The notes: generated from the letters alone by a model not told the origin. A DNA stretch of 64,000 bases from JACVRW01 sp963734365 (GCA_963734365.1 CAVTGV010000007.1:186001-250000); one strand, 5' to 3'. Shown: positions 1 through 8,073, counted from the stretch's first letter. Program-made: numbers and translations.

Positions 1-971
1 CCGGCCCCGTGCGCCGCATCAACATGTCCCAGGTCGGGCGAGCGCTCACCGATCCGGAGCTGGACCCGCCGGTCAGGGCCCTGGTGTGCTGGAACTCCAA
101 TCCGGCCGCCATCGCTCCCGATCAGGAGCAGGTGCTCGCCGGCCTGCGCCGCGACGACCTCTTCACCGTCGTGCTCGAGCAGTTCATGACCGACACCGCC
201 GCCCACGCCGACGTGGTGCTGCCGGCCACCACCCAGCTCGAGCACCTCGACGTGATCTTCTCCTGGGGCCATCACTACCTCACCTGGAGCGAGCCCGCGA
301 TCGAGCCGCTAGGCGAGTCCAGGCCGAACACCGAGACCTTCCGCCTGATCGCGCAGCGGCTCGGCTTGACCGATCCCTGCTTCGCCGACAGCGACCGGCA
401 GCTCGTGGACCAGCTGCTCTCCGGGTTCGAGGAGAACGGTCTGCGCGAGCGCGGCTGGACCAAGGTCGACCTCGGGCAGGGCCCCGTGCCCCACGCCGAC
501 GGCGGCTTCGGCACACAGTCCGGGAAGGTGGCGCTGCGAGCGGACTACCTGCCGCCGGCCGAGGTCACCGACGCCCGCCTCGCCGAGCGCTTCCCGCTCG
601 CCCTGATCACCCCCAAGACACATCTCTTCCTCAACTCGACCTTCGCCAACCAGCGTCGTCAGCACTCCGCCCAGCCCGAGCCCGAGGTGGTGGTCCATCC
701 CGCCGACGCCGCGCCGCGCGGAATCGTCGACGGCGGCCAGGTGCGGGTGTGGAACGAGCGCGGGTCGTTCTCGTGCGCGGCACGGGTCTCCGACGACGCC
801 CGGCCCGGCGTGCTCGTGGCTCCGATGGGCTGGTGGAACCGCGACTACAGAGACGGGCGCAGCGCCCAGGCCACGACCTCGCAGGTGCTCACCGACAAGG
901 CCCACGCGCCGATCTTCAACGACAACCGCGTTGAGGCCGAGGCGCTGAACGGTCAGCGCAAGACGCCGTAG
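1..971 (+). CDS. Molybdopterin oxidoreductase, C-terminal part (5' cut by window edge)
   Basis: This is the C-terminal ~320 residues of a molybdenum bis-MGD enzyme of the DMSO-reductase superfamily. The reading frame is open to base 1, so the Fe-S/N-terminal part lies outside the window. Visible are the family's NSNPAAIAPDQ segment, the DVVLPATTQLEH motif that lines the cofactor cleft, and a C-terminal MoCo-dinucleotide-binding domain from about residue 195 (LALITPKTHLFLNSTFANQ, then GQVRVWNERG and GVLVAPMGWW). Such domains bind the second pterin guanine dinucleotide. The substrate cannot be told from this half. The last 19 bp overlap the convergent GH3 gene. Superfamily assignment is firm; specificity is not. 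Confidence 0.85.
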   Translation, partial: GPVRRINMSQVGRALTDPELDPPVRALVCWNSNPAAIAPDQEQVLAGLRRDDLFTVVLEQFMTDTAAHADVVLPATTQLEHLDVIFSWGHHYLTWSEPAIEPLGESRPNTETFRLIAQRLGLTDPCFADSDRQLVDQLLSGFEENGLRERGWTKVDLGQGPVPHADGGFGTQSGKVALRADYLPPAEVTDARLAERFPLALITPKTHLFLNSTFANQRRQHSAQPEPEVVVHPADAAPRGIVDGGQVRVWNERGSFSCAARVSDDARPGVLVAPMGWWNRDYRDGRSAQATTSQVLTDKAHAPIFNDNRVEAEALNGQRKTP

Positions 972-2182
972 CTGCGCTTGGCCATCAGGATCCGCTGCAC
1001 CGCGCTGCCGAGCCGGGCGCGCGGGATGCGGCCCGTGCGGACCGCGCGCAGCACCGCGCCGTAGGCGGCCCGCTGATCGTCCACCGGTCCCGAGATGTAG
1101 ACCATGTCGGCGCCGGCCCGTACCGCCTCCACGGCGGCGTCGGGCACCGTGGTGAGTGCGGTGATCGCCGGATCGCTGAGGTCGTCCGTGATCGCCACGC
1201 CGCCGAAGCCGAGCTCGCCGCGCAGCAGGTCCCGGGCCACCTTCGCGGACAGCGCAGCCGGGACGGTGAAGTCGCTGAAGGGATAGAGCGCGTTGCTGAG
1301 CACCACCCCGGGCACGCCGGCGTCGATCGCCGCGCGGAAGGGGACCAGGTCGCGCTCGCGCAGCTCCGGAAGGCCGAGGCCGACGGTGGCGGGGCCGTCC
1401 TGAGTCGACTGGTCCGCGGATCCCAGTCCCGGCAGGTGCTTGACCGCACTGAACACTCTCGCGCTCTCGTAGGCCCGGACCGTGGCCCTGGCGTAGGCGG
1501 CCACCTCCTCCGGGTCGTCGGAGTAGAGCCGCCCGCCCAGGGCGGAGTCGCCCTCTAGGCCGATGTCGAGCACCGGTCCGAGAACGCCGTTCACCTTCAG
1601 GCCCCGCAGGGCGCGGGCCGACTCGAGGGTCTCCCGCCTCGCGTCGCGCACGGAGTCCAGGTCGGCCGGGACCTGCGCGGGTGGCAGGGCGGGGAAGGAA
1701 TTGAGCGCCCCACCCTCCTGGACCGCCATCACGAAGGGCGGAACCGGACCCTTGCCGGGGCCCGCATGGCCGGGTTCGGCCACCACCACGCCGCCCGGCT
1801 CGGGCCGCTCGGGCAACCGGAGTACCTCGGCGCCCGAGTTGCGCCCGGTCACGCCGACCAGGAACAGCTGAGCGACCCTGCCCTCCAGCGGGAGCTCGCG
1901 CAGACCCTGGGACACCGCGCGGGGGAGATCCGCCGCTGCCCGGCTCGAGCCCGCCGGCGGAGGGATGATGCGCGCGAGGAATGAGACCCGGTCCTGCGGC
2001 TTTGGCCGGCCGGGCTCCGAGAGCTCCGTGGAGGCGCCGCCGCCCTCGTCCTCACCCGACCCGATCAACACGCCGGCCGCCGCGGCGGCGAGGGCCAGCA
2101 CGGTGAGCGCGGCCAGGGCCAGGTTTCGCCGCCAGGGCGGATCCGCGAGCACGGGCGAAAAGCTAGTACGAGTGCGGTTCAC
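953..2182 (-). CDS. Glycoside hydrolase family 3 (NagZ-like) membrane-anchored protein
   Basis: A 409-residue protein starting at GTG. Residues ~19-41 form one hydrophobic segment (signal anchor), followed by a Gly/Glu-rich linker, so the domain should be extracytoplasmic. The GH3 TIM-barrel shows KHLPGLG (~248-254) and AITDDL (~330-335), whose first Asp matches the family nucleophile. NagZ enzymes (beta-N-acetylhexosaminidases acting on muropeptides) use an Asp-His dyad in the loop after KHFPGHG; here that loop reads SADQSTQDGPATV and has no His. It may be a diverged or inactive member, or use another general acid. It is divergent from ask and overlaps the molybdoenzyme gene tail to tail. 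Confidence 0.82.
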   Translation of the reverse strand: MNRTRTSFSPVLADPPWRRNLALAALTVLALAAAAAGVLIGSGEDEGGGASTELSEPGRPKPQDRVSFLARIIPPPAGSSRAAADLPRAVSQGLRELPLEGRVAQLFLVGVTGRNSGAEVLRLPERPEPGGVVVAEPGHAGPGKGPVPPFVMAVQEGGALNSFPALPPAQVPADLDSVRDARRETLESARALRGLKVNGVLGPVLDIGLEGDSALGGRLYSDDPEEVAAYARATVRAYESARVFSAVKHLPGLGSADQSTQDGPATVGLGLPELRERDLVPFRAAIDAGVPGVVLSNALYPFSDFTVPAALSAKVARDLLRGELGFGGVAITDDLSDPAITALTTVPDAAVEAVRAGADMVYISGPVDDQRAAYGAVLRAVRTGRIPRARLGSAVQRILMAKRSYGVLR

Positions 2183-2201
2183 GGGGCCCCGGCCCGGCGG
2201 C

Positions 2202-2207
2202 TATCTT
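2202..2207 (+). promoter_or_regulatory. Putative -10 (TATCTT) of ask, leaderless spacing
   Basis: TATCTT lies 8 nt before the ATG at 2216. With the usual 6-7 nt from -10 to transcription start, the transcript would begin at or next to the start codon. No Shine-Dalgarno sequence precedes the ATG. Confidence 0.4.
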
Positions 2208-2215
2208 TGGGCGCC

Positions 2216-3505
2216 ATGCCCTCCCCGGCGGCGGACACCGTGGTCATGAAGTTCGGCGGCACCTCCGTAGGGGATGCCGAGCGCATCCAGCGCGCAGCTC
2301 GGCGCATCGTGACCAGCGCCGAGCAGGGCAACAGCGTGGTGGCCGTCCTGTCCGCCCGTGGCAAGCACACCGACGAGCTGGTCTCACTCGCGCACGAGGT
2401 GTCCCCGCGTCCCCATCCGCGCGAGATGGACATGCTGCTCTCCACCGGCGAGCGGGTGTCGTGCGCGCTCGCGGCCATGGTCATCAACGACCTGGGCCAC
2501 GAGGCGATCTCGCTGACGGGCTCCCAGGCCGGCATCGTCACCGACTCCGGGCACACCAAGGCGCGCATCCTCGAGGTCAAGGCCCACCGCATACGCGAGG
2601 CGCTCGACGGGGGCAAGATCGTGCTGGTGGCGGGCTTTCAGGGCGTCTCGCAGCAGTCGCTTGACGTGACGACGCTGGGGAGGGGCGGCTCGGACACCAC
2701 CGCCGTGGCGCTCGCCGCCGCGCTCGGCGCCCAGGTCTGCGAGATCTACACCGATGTGGCGGGCGTGTTCAGCGCGGATCCCCGAATCGTGCCGGGCGCG
2801 CGCAAGCTGCCGGTGCTGACGTTCGAGGAGATGCTCGAGATGTCGGCCAGCGGCGCCGGGGTGCTGCAGCTGCGCTCAGTGGAATACGCCCGCAACCACG
2901 GAGTGACCATCCACTGCCGGTCCAGCTTCGACGACGGACCGGGTACCGTGATCCAGGACGAGGAGCAGACCGTGGAACGACCGCTCGTGACAGCCGTGAC
3001 TCATTCGACCGCCGAGGCGCGGATCACCCTCACCGGTCTGCCCGATGTGCCCGGGATCGCCGGCCGCGTGCTCACCACCCTGGCGGGGGCCAACATCAAC
3101 GTCGACATGATCATCCAGAACGAGCCCGAGTCCGAGGGCCACGGGGCCGACATGTCCTTCACCGTCCCGCGCGAGGATCTCGACGTGGCCCGCGCTTCGC
3201 TCCAGGTGCTCAAGGACGAGCTCGGCTTCGGAGAGATCGCCACCGATCCTCGGATGGGCAAAGTGTCCGTGGTGGGGGCTGGAATGAAGAGCCATCCCGG
3301 CGTTGCGGCCAAGACGTTCACGGTGCTCGGCGAGGCCGAGGTGAACATCCAGATGATCTCCACCTCGCCGATCAAGATCTCCTGCGTGGTGCGCGAGGAG
3401 CACGTGGAAGAGGCCGTCCGGCGCCTCCACACCGCGTTCGGCCTGGGCGCGGACGCCGTGCTGCCCGAAGACGTGACGGGCGTGCATCGCCCGAAGGTGG
3501 CCTAG
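2216..3505 (+). CDS. ask: Aspartate kinase (alpha subunit)
   Basis: Phosphorylates L-aspartate with ATP, the first step toward Lys, Thr, Met and diaminopimelate. VVMKFGGTSVGDAERI at the N-terminus is the amino-acid-kinase phosphate-binding motif; TTLGRGGSDTTAVALAAALGA and EIYTDVAGVFSADPRIV follow. Two ACT domains occupy about residues 265-429 (ITLTGLPDVPGIAGRV and VSVVGAGMKSHPGVAAKTF). Length (429 aa) is normal. I chose ATG 2216 over TTG 2207 because it sits closer to the kinase motif and next to a -10-like TATCTT. An internal in-frame GTG at 2972 with a good ribosome site probably gives a separate regulatory beta subunit. The stop abuts the asd start directly, so the two are co-transcribed. 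Confidence 0.95.
   Translation: MPSPAADTVVMKFGGTSVGDAERIQRAARRIVTSAEQGNSVVAVLSARGKHTDELVSLAHEVSPRPHPREMDMLLSTGERVSCALAAMVINDLGHEAISLTGSQAGIVTDSGHTKARILEVKAHRIREALDGGKIVLVAGFQGVSQQSLDVTTLGRGGSDTTAVALAAALGAQVCEIYTDVAGVFSADPRIVPGARKLPVLTFEEMLEMSASGAGVLQLRSVEYARNHGVTIHCRSSFDDGPGTVIQDEEQTVERPLVTAVTHSTAEARITLTGLPDVPGIAGRVLTTLAGANINVDMIIQNEPESEGHGADMSFTVPREDLDVARASLQVLKDELGFGEIATDPRMGKVSVVGAGMKSHPGVAAKTFTVLGEAEVNIQMISTSPIKISCVVREEHVEEAVRRLHTAFGLGADAVLPEDVTGVHRPKVA
2972..3505 (+). CDS. Aspartate kinase beta subunit from an internal in-frame start
   Basis: GTG at 2972 is in frame with ask and is preceded by GAGGAG (2960-2965) with 6 nt spacing, a better ribosome site than that of ask itself. The product (177 aa, starting VERPLVTAVTHSTAEARITL) would contain only the paired ACT domains. 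In Corynebacterium glutamicum and Bacillus subtilis the alpha2beta2 enzyme takes its beta subunit from such an internal start at the same point of the protein. The start here is inferred from position and ribosome site, not shown. Confidence 0.6.
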   Translation: MERPLVTAVTHSTAEARITLTGLPDVPGIAGRVLTTLAGANINVDMIIQNEPESEGHGADMSFTVPREDLDVARASLQVLKDELGFGEIATDPRMGKVSVVGAGMKSHPGVAAKTFTVLGEAEVNIQMISTSPIKISCVVREEHVEEAVRRLHTAFGLGADAVLPEDVTGVHRPKVA

Positions 3506-4537
3506 ATGCTGCGCGTGGCCGTGGTGGGCGCCACCGGCGCCGTGGGCTCGACGATGCTCGACGTGCTGCGTGAGCGCTCGTTCCCCGCCGACGAGGTGGT
3601 GCCGTTCGCCTCGGAGCGCTCCGCCGGCCGCACCATCCGCTGGGGCGACGAGGAGCTCACGGTGGTGGCCCTGGACGGCGACTCGATCCGTGGCTTCGAC
3701 ATCGCGCTGTTCTCCGCGGGCTCTGGCGTGAGCGCCGAGTGGGCGCCGCGCTTCGCCGACGCCGGTGCCGTGGTGGTGGACAACTCGTCGCAGTGGCGCA
3801 TGGAGGACCACGTGCCGCTCGTGGTCTCCGAGGTCAACCCCGAGGCGCTCGAGGGCCACAGCGGGATCGTGGCCAACCCCAACTGCACCACCATGCAGAC
3901 CGTGGTGGCGCTCGGCCCGGTGCTGCGCCAGGCCGGTATCGAGCGCGTGGTGATGTCGAGCTACCAGGCCGTTTCCGGCACCGGGCAGAAGGCCGTCGAG
4001 GAGCTGCACAGCCAGGCCGAAGCCGTGATCGAGGCCAAGGAGCTGCCGGCGCCCTCGGTCTATCCGCACCAGATCGCGTTCAACGTGCTGCCCCAGGTGG
4101 AGACCTTCAAGAACGGGGACGACTACACGACCGAGGAGCGCAAGTGCATGCGCGAGACGCGCAAGATCTTCGGGCGCGACGACGTCGGTGTGTCGGCCAC
4201 GTGCGCCCGGGTGCCGGTCTTCACGGGCCACTCGGTGTCGGCCAACGTGCAGACACGCGACCCGCTCTCGCCGGAGGAGTGCCGGGAGCTGCTGGCTTCC
4301 GCACCGGGCGTGATCGTGATCGACGATCCGGGCAACGGGCTCTACCCCACCGCCCTCGACGCGGCCGGTCGCGACGAGGTGATGGTCGGACGGATCCGCC
4401 GCGACCCGTCACACGAGCGCTGCCTCAACCTGTGGATCGTGGGCAACAACCTGCGCAAGGGCGCCGCCACCAACGCGGTGCAGGTGGCTGAGCTGCTCCA
4501 CGTGCGGGGGCTGCTGCGCTCGGCCTCGGCCGCCTAG
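3506..4537 (+). CDS. asd: Aspartate-semialdehyde dehydrogenase
   Basis: Reduces L-aspartyl phosphate to aspartate semialdehyde with NADPH, the step after Ask. The Rossmann motif VGATGAVGSTML is at residues 8-19; the catalytic Cys127 is in VANPNCTTMQ; SSYQAVSGTGQKAVEEL and the C-terminal dimerisation region (ERCLNLWIVGNNLRKGAA) are intact. At 343 aa it is full length. The ATG follows the ask stop with no gap, so translation is coupled. The stop TAG lies in a CTAG that forms the left edge of a palindromic repeat element (4534-4700). Confidence 0.96.
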   Translation: MLRVAVVGATGAVGSTMLDVLRERSFPADEVVPFASERSAGRTIRWGDEELTVVALDGDSIRGFDIALFSAGSGVSAEWAPRFADAGAVVVDNSSQWRMEDHVPLVVSEVNPEALEGHSGIVANPNCTTMQTVVALGPVLRQAGIERVVMSSYQAVSGTGQKAVEELHSQAEAVIEAKELPAPSVYPHQIAFNVLPQVETFKNGDDYTTEERKCMRETRKIFGRDDVGVSATCARVPVFTGHSVSANVQTRDPLSPEECRELLASAPGVIVIDDPGNGLYPTALDAAGRDEVMVGRIRRDPSHERCLNLWIVGNNLRKGAATNAVQVAELLHVRGLLRSASAA

Positions 4538-4700
4538 TGACCTGAGTCGTTATTTCGTGCGCACCTTCCCGGCGTCTGGGCGCGGCTGGGACCACCCACG
4601 GGAATCGCCGATGCTCTGGCATCGACTCATCCCGTGTGCGTCCCCAGCCACGCCCAGCCGCTCGGGAAGCTGAAGCCGAACTTCCGACTCAGGTCACTAG
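4534..4700. repeat. CTAG-bounded ~167-bp palindromic element, copy 1
   Basis: The element begins and ends with a 16-bp perfect inverted repeat, ctagtgacctgagtcg (4534-4549, and its complement at 4685-4700). The interior is also self-complementary: cttcccg, ctgggcg, ggctggg, acggga and gatgc each recur as reverse complements in mirrored order, around a centre near 4617. A near-identical copy lies at 46333-46498 (roughly ten differences by eye). The left CTAG contains the asd stop and the right CTAG contains the stop of the convergent TMEM175-like gene, so a 4-bp CTAG target duplication would explain both. It could be a non-autonomous mobile element or a large two-way terminator. Confidence 0.8.
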
Positions 4701-5338
4701 AAGAACTCGTCGGCGCCCTCGGGCTTGTAGCGAGCGACGAACAACCCGAACGGGATCGTGCCGAACCAGAGCACCACGGCGACCGTCGTGTTCACGAACG
4801 CGACCGGGATCGAGACGATGAAGAACATGACGGGAGAGAGGGAGAGCATCGTGCCCCAGCGGTAGACGGCCGCCGGCACCGACACGTTCAACAGACCGTG
4901 GCGCTGGGCGGAGCTGAACATCACCACCTCCATTCCGCTCACGATCGCCACCACAACCGCATAGACGGCCACCGAGAGCGGATTCTCGAAGTAGTTGCCG
5001 AGCAGCCCCGTCGGGAAGGGCAGGAAGGCGATGAACAGGAGATAGAGCAGGTTGAGCTCGATCAGGCGGTCGTTCATGGCGGCGAGCCGGCTGAACGAGG
5101 CGTGATGCGCCCGCCAGTAGCGGCCGACCACGAGGAAGCTGATCACGAAGCTGGTGAAGCTGGCCACGTCGTCGTTGAGCGCGTTCGCGAGCTCCCGCAC
5201 GCTGTCGGCGTCGTTCAGGTCCGGGATGTCGATCCCCACCACCAGAAGCGTCATCGAGATCGCGAACAGGCCGTCGCTGAACGCGAGCACTCGGGAGAAC
5301 TCGTCGGTGCCGCGCGGGTAGGTGCGCTCAGCGGCCAT
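4697..5338 (-). CDS. TMEM175 (DUF1211) family potassium-channel-like membrane protein
   Basis: A 213-residue integral membrane protein with the family signature RVLAFSDGLFAISMTLL in the first helix (FSDG at 20-23); bacterial TMEM175 proteins use this pore-lining helix to conduct K+. About six hydrophobic segments can be seen, the usual number for one bacterial repeat unit. The ATG overlaps the end of the GH16-like gene by 11 bp, making it the last gene of the sdhABE operon. Its stop TAG lies in the right-hand CTAG of the palindromic element. Family is sure; channel function is by homology only. Confidence 0.85.
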   Translation of the reverse strand: MAAERTYPRGTDEFSRVLAFSDGLFAISMTLLVVGIDIPDLNDADSVRELANALNDDVASFTSFVISFLVVGRYWRAHHASFSRLAAMNDRLIELNLLYLLFIAFLPFPTGLLGNYFENPLSVAVYAVVVAIVSGMEVVMFSSAQRHGLLNVSVPAAVYRWGTMLSLSPVMFFIVSIPVAFVNTTVAVVLWFGTIPFGLFVARYKPEGADEFF

Positions 5339-6077
5339 GGACCCGGCGGACGATCAACTCGGGGTCCGGCTCCGGCTCGCCGGCACGTGCCCGGTCGGGG
5401 AAGTCGAACACCCCGATGATCAGCTGCATCGGGTAGTCCGGAGCCTGCCGGGTCGTCCGGATCACCCGGTCGTCGAGCAGGAAGTCGACCTCGCCGGAGC
5501 GCCAGTCGACCGCGTAGCGGTGCGGACGGCTTACGTCGATCGGCAGTCGCTCCGCCGAGAACTCCTCGGCCAGGGCCGGATCGCGGAAGGGATGGATGCC
5601 GCTGCCGATGGCGGCGGAGCCGTCCCCGAGGGTGTCGCCGAATACCTCCACCAGGCAGATCTCGCCGCTGCGCTCCGGGCGGTCTTCGATGCCGACCATC
5701 CAGGCCGAGAACATCGAGCGCGGCCCGATGGTGGCCTGGCACTCGACCTCGACTCGTCCGAAGTGAGGGGTGAAGCCCCGGTGGGCCGGCTGCTCCTCCT
5801 TGACGACGAGACCGTCGCGGAAGGGCTGCTGGCCTAGGGTGCTGCCGACGGGCCCCGACCAGTTGCCGGTCTGCACGGCCGACACGCGCAGTGGCCCGTC
5901 ATGCAGATCGGGGCACCAGAGTGGCTGCTGGGCCGGGATCGACAGCCGCAGGCCGCGCCCGTCGATCGCGTATGTGGCCCTGGAGGCTTCGCGTGAGCTC
6001 CACGCCGGCAGGTATGAGGCGATCCAGACGTCGCCGTCGAGGTCCGGCCCGTCGAAATGCTCGTCGAGCTCGGTCAG
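5328..6077 (-). CDS. GH16-like concanavalin-fold protein, probable CTG start
   Basis: About 249 residues with the jelly-roll layout of glycoside hydrolase family 16 (beta-glucanase/LamG-like): DEHFDGPDLDGDVW at the N-terminus, FGRVEVECQATIG, then SGEICLVEVFGD and RYAVDWRSGEVDFLLDDRVI. GH16 enzymes have ExDxxE with two catalytic Glu; here it reads EICLVE, so both Glu are kept and the middle Asp is Cys. No signal peptide is seen. No ATG, GTG or TTG lies in frame between the upstream gene's end and the domain; the only suitable codon is a CTG overlapping the sdhE stop as CTGA. Whether it is catalytic is unclear, and its place in an sdh operon is unexplained. Confidence 0.7.
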   Translation of the reverse strand: MTELDEHFDGPDLDGDVWIASYLPAWSSREASRATYAIDGRGLRLSIPAQQPLWCPDLHDGPLRVSAVQTGNWSGPVGSTLGQQPFRDGLVVKEEQPAHRGFTPHFGRVEVECQATIGPRSMFSAWMVGIEDRPERSGEICLVEVFGDTLGDGSAAIGSGIHPFRDPALAEEFSAERLPIDVSRPHRYAVDWRSGEVDFLLDDRVIRTTRQAPDYPMQLIIGVFDFPDRARAGEPEPDPELIVRRVHGR

Positions 6078-6976
6078 GCCGCGGCGAGCGCGGCCACCTT
6101 GCGTGCCACGTCCTTGGTCGACACCACGTGCTTGCCCATCCCCAGCTCCTTGGGCTCGAGGCCCAGGGCCAAGCCCACGGCCTGGGGGAGGTGCAGGACG
6201 GGAATGCCGAGGTCGCGTTCCACGAAGGACGACGCGGCCGGCTGCTGCATGTCCAGGTTGAGGTGACAGAGCGGGCACGGGGTCACGAGGGCGTCGGCCC
6301 CGGCGTCGATCGCGTCGGCCAGGTGGCGCCCGGCCTGGCGCAGGGAGGTGGTGCGGTTCATGGTGATCACGGGGAAGCCGCAGCACTTGCGCGCACCCGC
6401 GTACTCCACGGGCTCGCCGCCCAGCGCCTCGATCACCCAGTGCAGGTACATCTCGCGATCGGGGTTGTCGGCAAATCCGAGCCGTCGCGAGGGGCGCACG
6501 ATGTAACAGCCGTAGAACGGTGCGAGCCGCAGCCCCTCGAGTGGCCGCTCGACCCGCTCCCGCAGCTTGTCCAGCCCGATCTCCTCGACCAGGATCCAGA
6601 GGAAGTTCTTGTTCCACCAGCCGCCACCCGGCTCGTAGGAGAGGCTCTCGTCCTGCAGGTGGCGGTTGACCTCGTCGCGGTAGGCGCCGCTGGCGTCCAG
6701 CCGCTCCTGACACTCGGACTGGGCGCCCTGGCAGGTGGAGCAGATGTTCATCATGCCGGCCGCGCCCTCGACGTCCTGGGCCAGCGCGAAGGTCCGGGCG
6801 TTGAGCGTGTCCACGAGCTCTTGGTTGTGCTCGGCGATCACACCGGCGCCGCAGCAGTTGGCCCGGTCGAGCTGCACCAGCTCGAGATCGAGCAGGGGGG
6901 CGACCTTGGCCATCGACCCGTGCAGCTCGGGTGTGAAACCCCGGGAGACGCACCCGGGCCAGTAGGCAAGCTTCAT
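6074..6976 (-). CDS. SdhE: CCG-domain (heterodisulfide-reductase-B-like) subunit of succinate dehydrogenase
   Basis: A 300-residue protein with two cysteine-rich CCG domains: C9...CC41-42...C79xxC82, and C157...CC198-199...C234xxC237. These bind unusual [4Fe-4S] clusters in HdrB, in GlpC/LutA-type proteins, and in SdhE of type-E succinate:quinone reductases. It follows sdhB with an ATGA overlap, and no sdhC or sdhD membrane anchor is present nearby, so it probably takes over electron transfer to quinone or membrane attachment. This SdhE is unrelated to the small E. coli flavinylation factor of the same name. Assignment rests on motifs plus context. Confidence 0.85.
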   Translation of the reverse strand: MKLAYWPGCVSRGFTPELHGSMAKVAPLLDLELVQLDRANCCGAGVIAEHNQELVDTLNARTFALAQDVEGAAGMMNICSTCQGAQSECQERLDASGAYRDEVNRHLQDESLSYEPGGGWWNKNFLWILVEEIGLDKLRERVERPLEGLRLAPFYGCYIVRPSRRLGFADNPDREMYLHWVIEALGGEPVEYAGARKCCGFPVITMNRTTSLRQAGRHLADAIDAGADALVTPCPLCHLNLDMQQPAASSFVERDLGIPVLHLPQAVGLALGLEPKELGMGKHVVSTKDVARKVAALAAA

Positions 6977-8073
6977 GTCTCCCCCGCTCCCTCGGCGAAC
7001 GCGCCCTCCTCGTCCTCGCCGGCCATCTCACCGACGATGTAGAGGTTCAGCTCGATCCGCTCGTCGTGTGACTCGATCTCGTGGATTATCCGCCGCACCT
7101 GCTTCTGGTCGGGCAGCTTGGAGTGGTGGATCGCCTTGAGCGGGTTCACCTTGCCCGAGCGCAGCCCGCTGATCACGGTGGGCAGGCTCTCGGTGAGCTG
7201 CTTGGCTCCGCTGGGACGCAGCTGGCCCTTGATGAGCGATCCGTCGCCGAACGAGCGCGGCAGGAGCTGGGCCTCGAACAGGGTGCCCCACTTCTCGATG
7301 ATGTTCATGAAGGCCTTCTCGTGGCCGTAGCCGTTGTTCGAGTCCTTGATCTCGTAGTCAGCGGTGGCCCGGCGCCGCAGGCGCATGATCTGGTCCATCG
7401 GAGCCACGTCCTTCGGGCACACCTCCACGCAGGCGAAACAGTGCGTGCAGTCGTAGATCCCGTGCTCGTCCTCGGCCAGATCCTTGAGGCGCGCCTCGTG
7501 CTCGCCGTCGCGCGGGTCGCCCACGAAGCGGTACGCCTTGGCCAGAGCGGCGGGACCGATGAACTCGGGGTCCACCTCCATCGAGAGGCACGAGGACACG
7601 CAGACCCCGCAATGGATGCAGGCCATCGCCTGGGTCACGTCGAGCATGGCCTCGGCCGGCACGATGTACTCCTGGTCGTCAGGCGGCTCCTCGGCCGGGA
7701 TCAGCCAGGGCACCACGCGGCGGACCTTCTTCCAGTGCACCGCCTCCATGTCCACGATCAGGTCCTTGAGGACGGGCATGTTCCCCATGGGCTCGACCAC
7801 CACGGCACCGTCGGTGGCCTTCTTCGCGGCGTCGCCTATGCGGGTGTTGCAGGCGAGCGCCGAGCGACCATTGATCTTGACCCCGCAGGAGCCGCAGATC
7901 GCGGCCCGGCACGAGCAGCGGATGCCGATCGAGCCGTCCTCGCGGTCCTTGACCTGGAGGATCGCGTCGAGCACGGAGCGCTCGGGCGGCAGCTCGGCCT
8001 CGTAGTCACGCCAGTAGGCGGGCTCACCCGATTCGGGGTCGAAGCGACGGATCTTGAGCGTGAAGTCAGCCAC
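6973..8073 (-). CDS. sdhB: Succinate dehydrogenase/fumarate reductase iron-sulfur subunit (long, type-E-like)
   Basis: Carries electrons from FAD to the quinone side. Ligands for [2Fe-2S] are C55, C60, C63 and C75; a [4Fe-4S] motif C152xxCxxCxxxC162 follows. The third motif is C209THC212FAC215VEVC219P: ordinary SdhB has a non-Cys residue at 212 and holds a [3Fe-4S] cluster, while the extra Cys suggests [4Fe-4S], as known for Sulfolobus-type enzymes. At 366 aa it is ~120 residues longer than usual, with an unassigned C-terminal extension. I chose GTG 8073 because it gives the standard ADFTLKIRRFDPE start and overlaps the sdhA stop by one base (TAGTG). Confidence 0.93.
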   Translation of the reverse strand: MADFTLKIRRFDPESGEPAYWRDYEAELPPERSVLDAILQVKDREDGSIGIRCSCRAAICGSCGVKINGRSALACNTRIGDAAKKATDGAVVVEPMGNMPVLKDLIVDMEAVHWKKVRRVVPWLIPAEEPPDDQEYIVPAEAMLDVTQAMACIHCGVCVSSCLSMEVDPEFIGPAALAKAYRFVGDPRDGEHEARLKDLAEDEHGIYDCTHCFACVEVCPKDVAPMDQIMRLRRRATADYEIKDSNNGYGHEKAFMNIIEKWGTLFEAQLLPRSFGDGSLIKGQLRPSGAKQLTESLPTVISGLRSGKVNPLKAIHHSKLPDQKQVRRIIHEIESHDERIELNLYIVGEMAGEDEEGAFAEGAGET

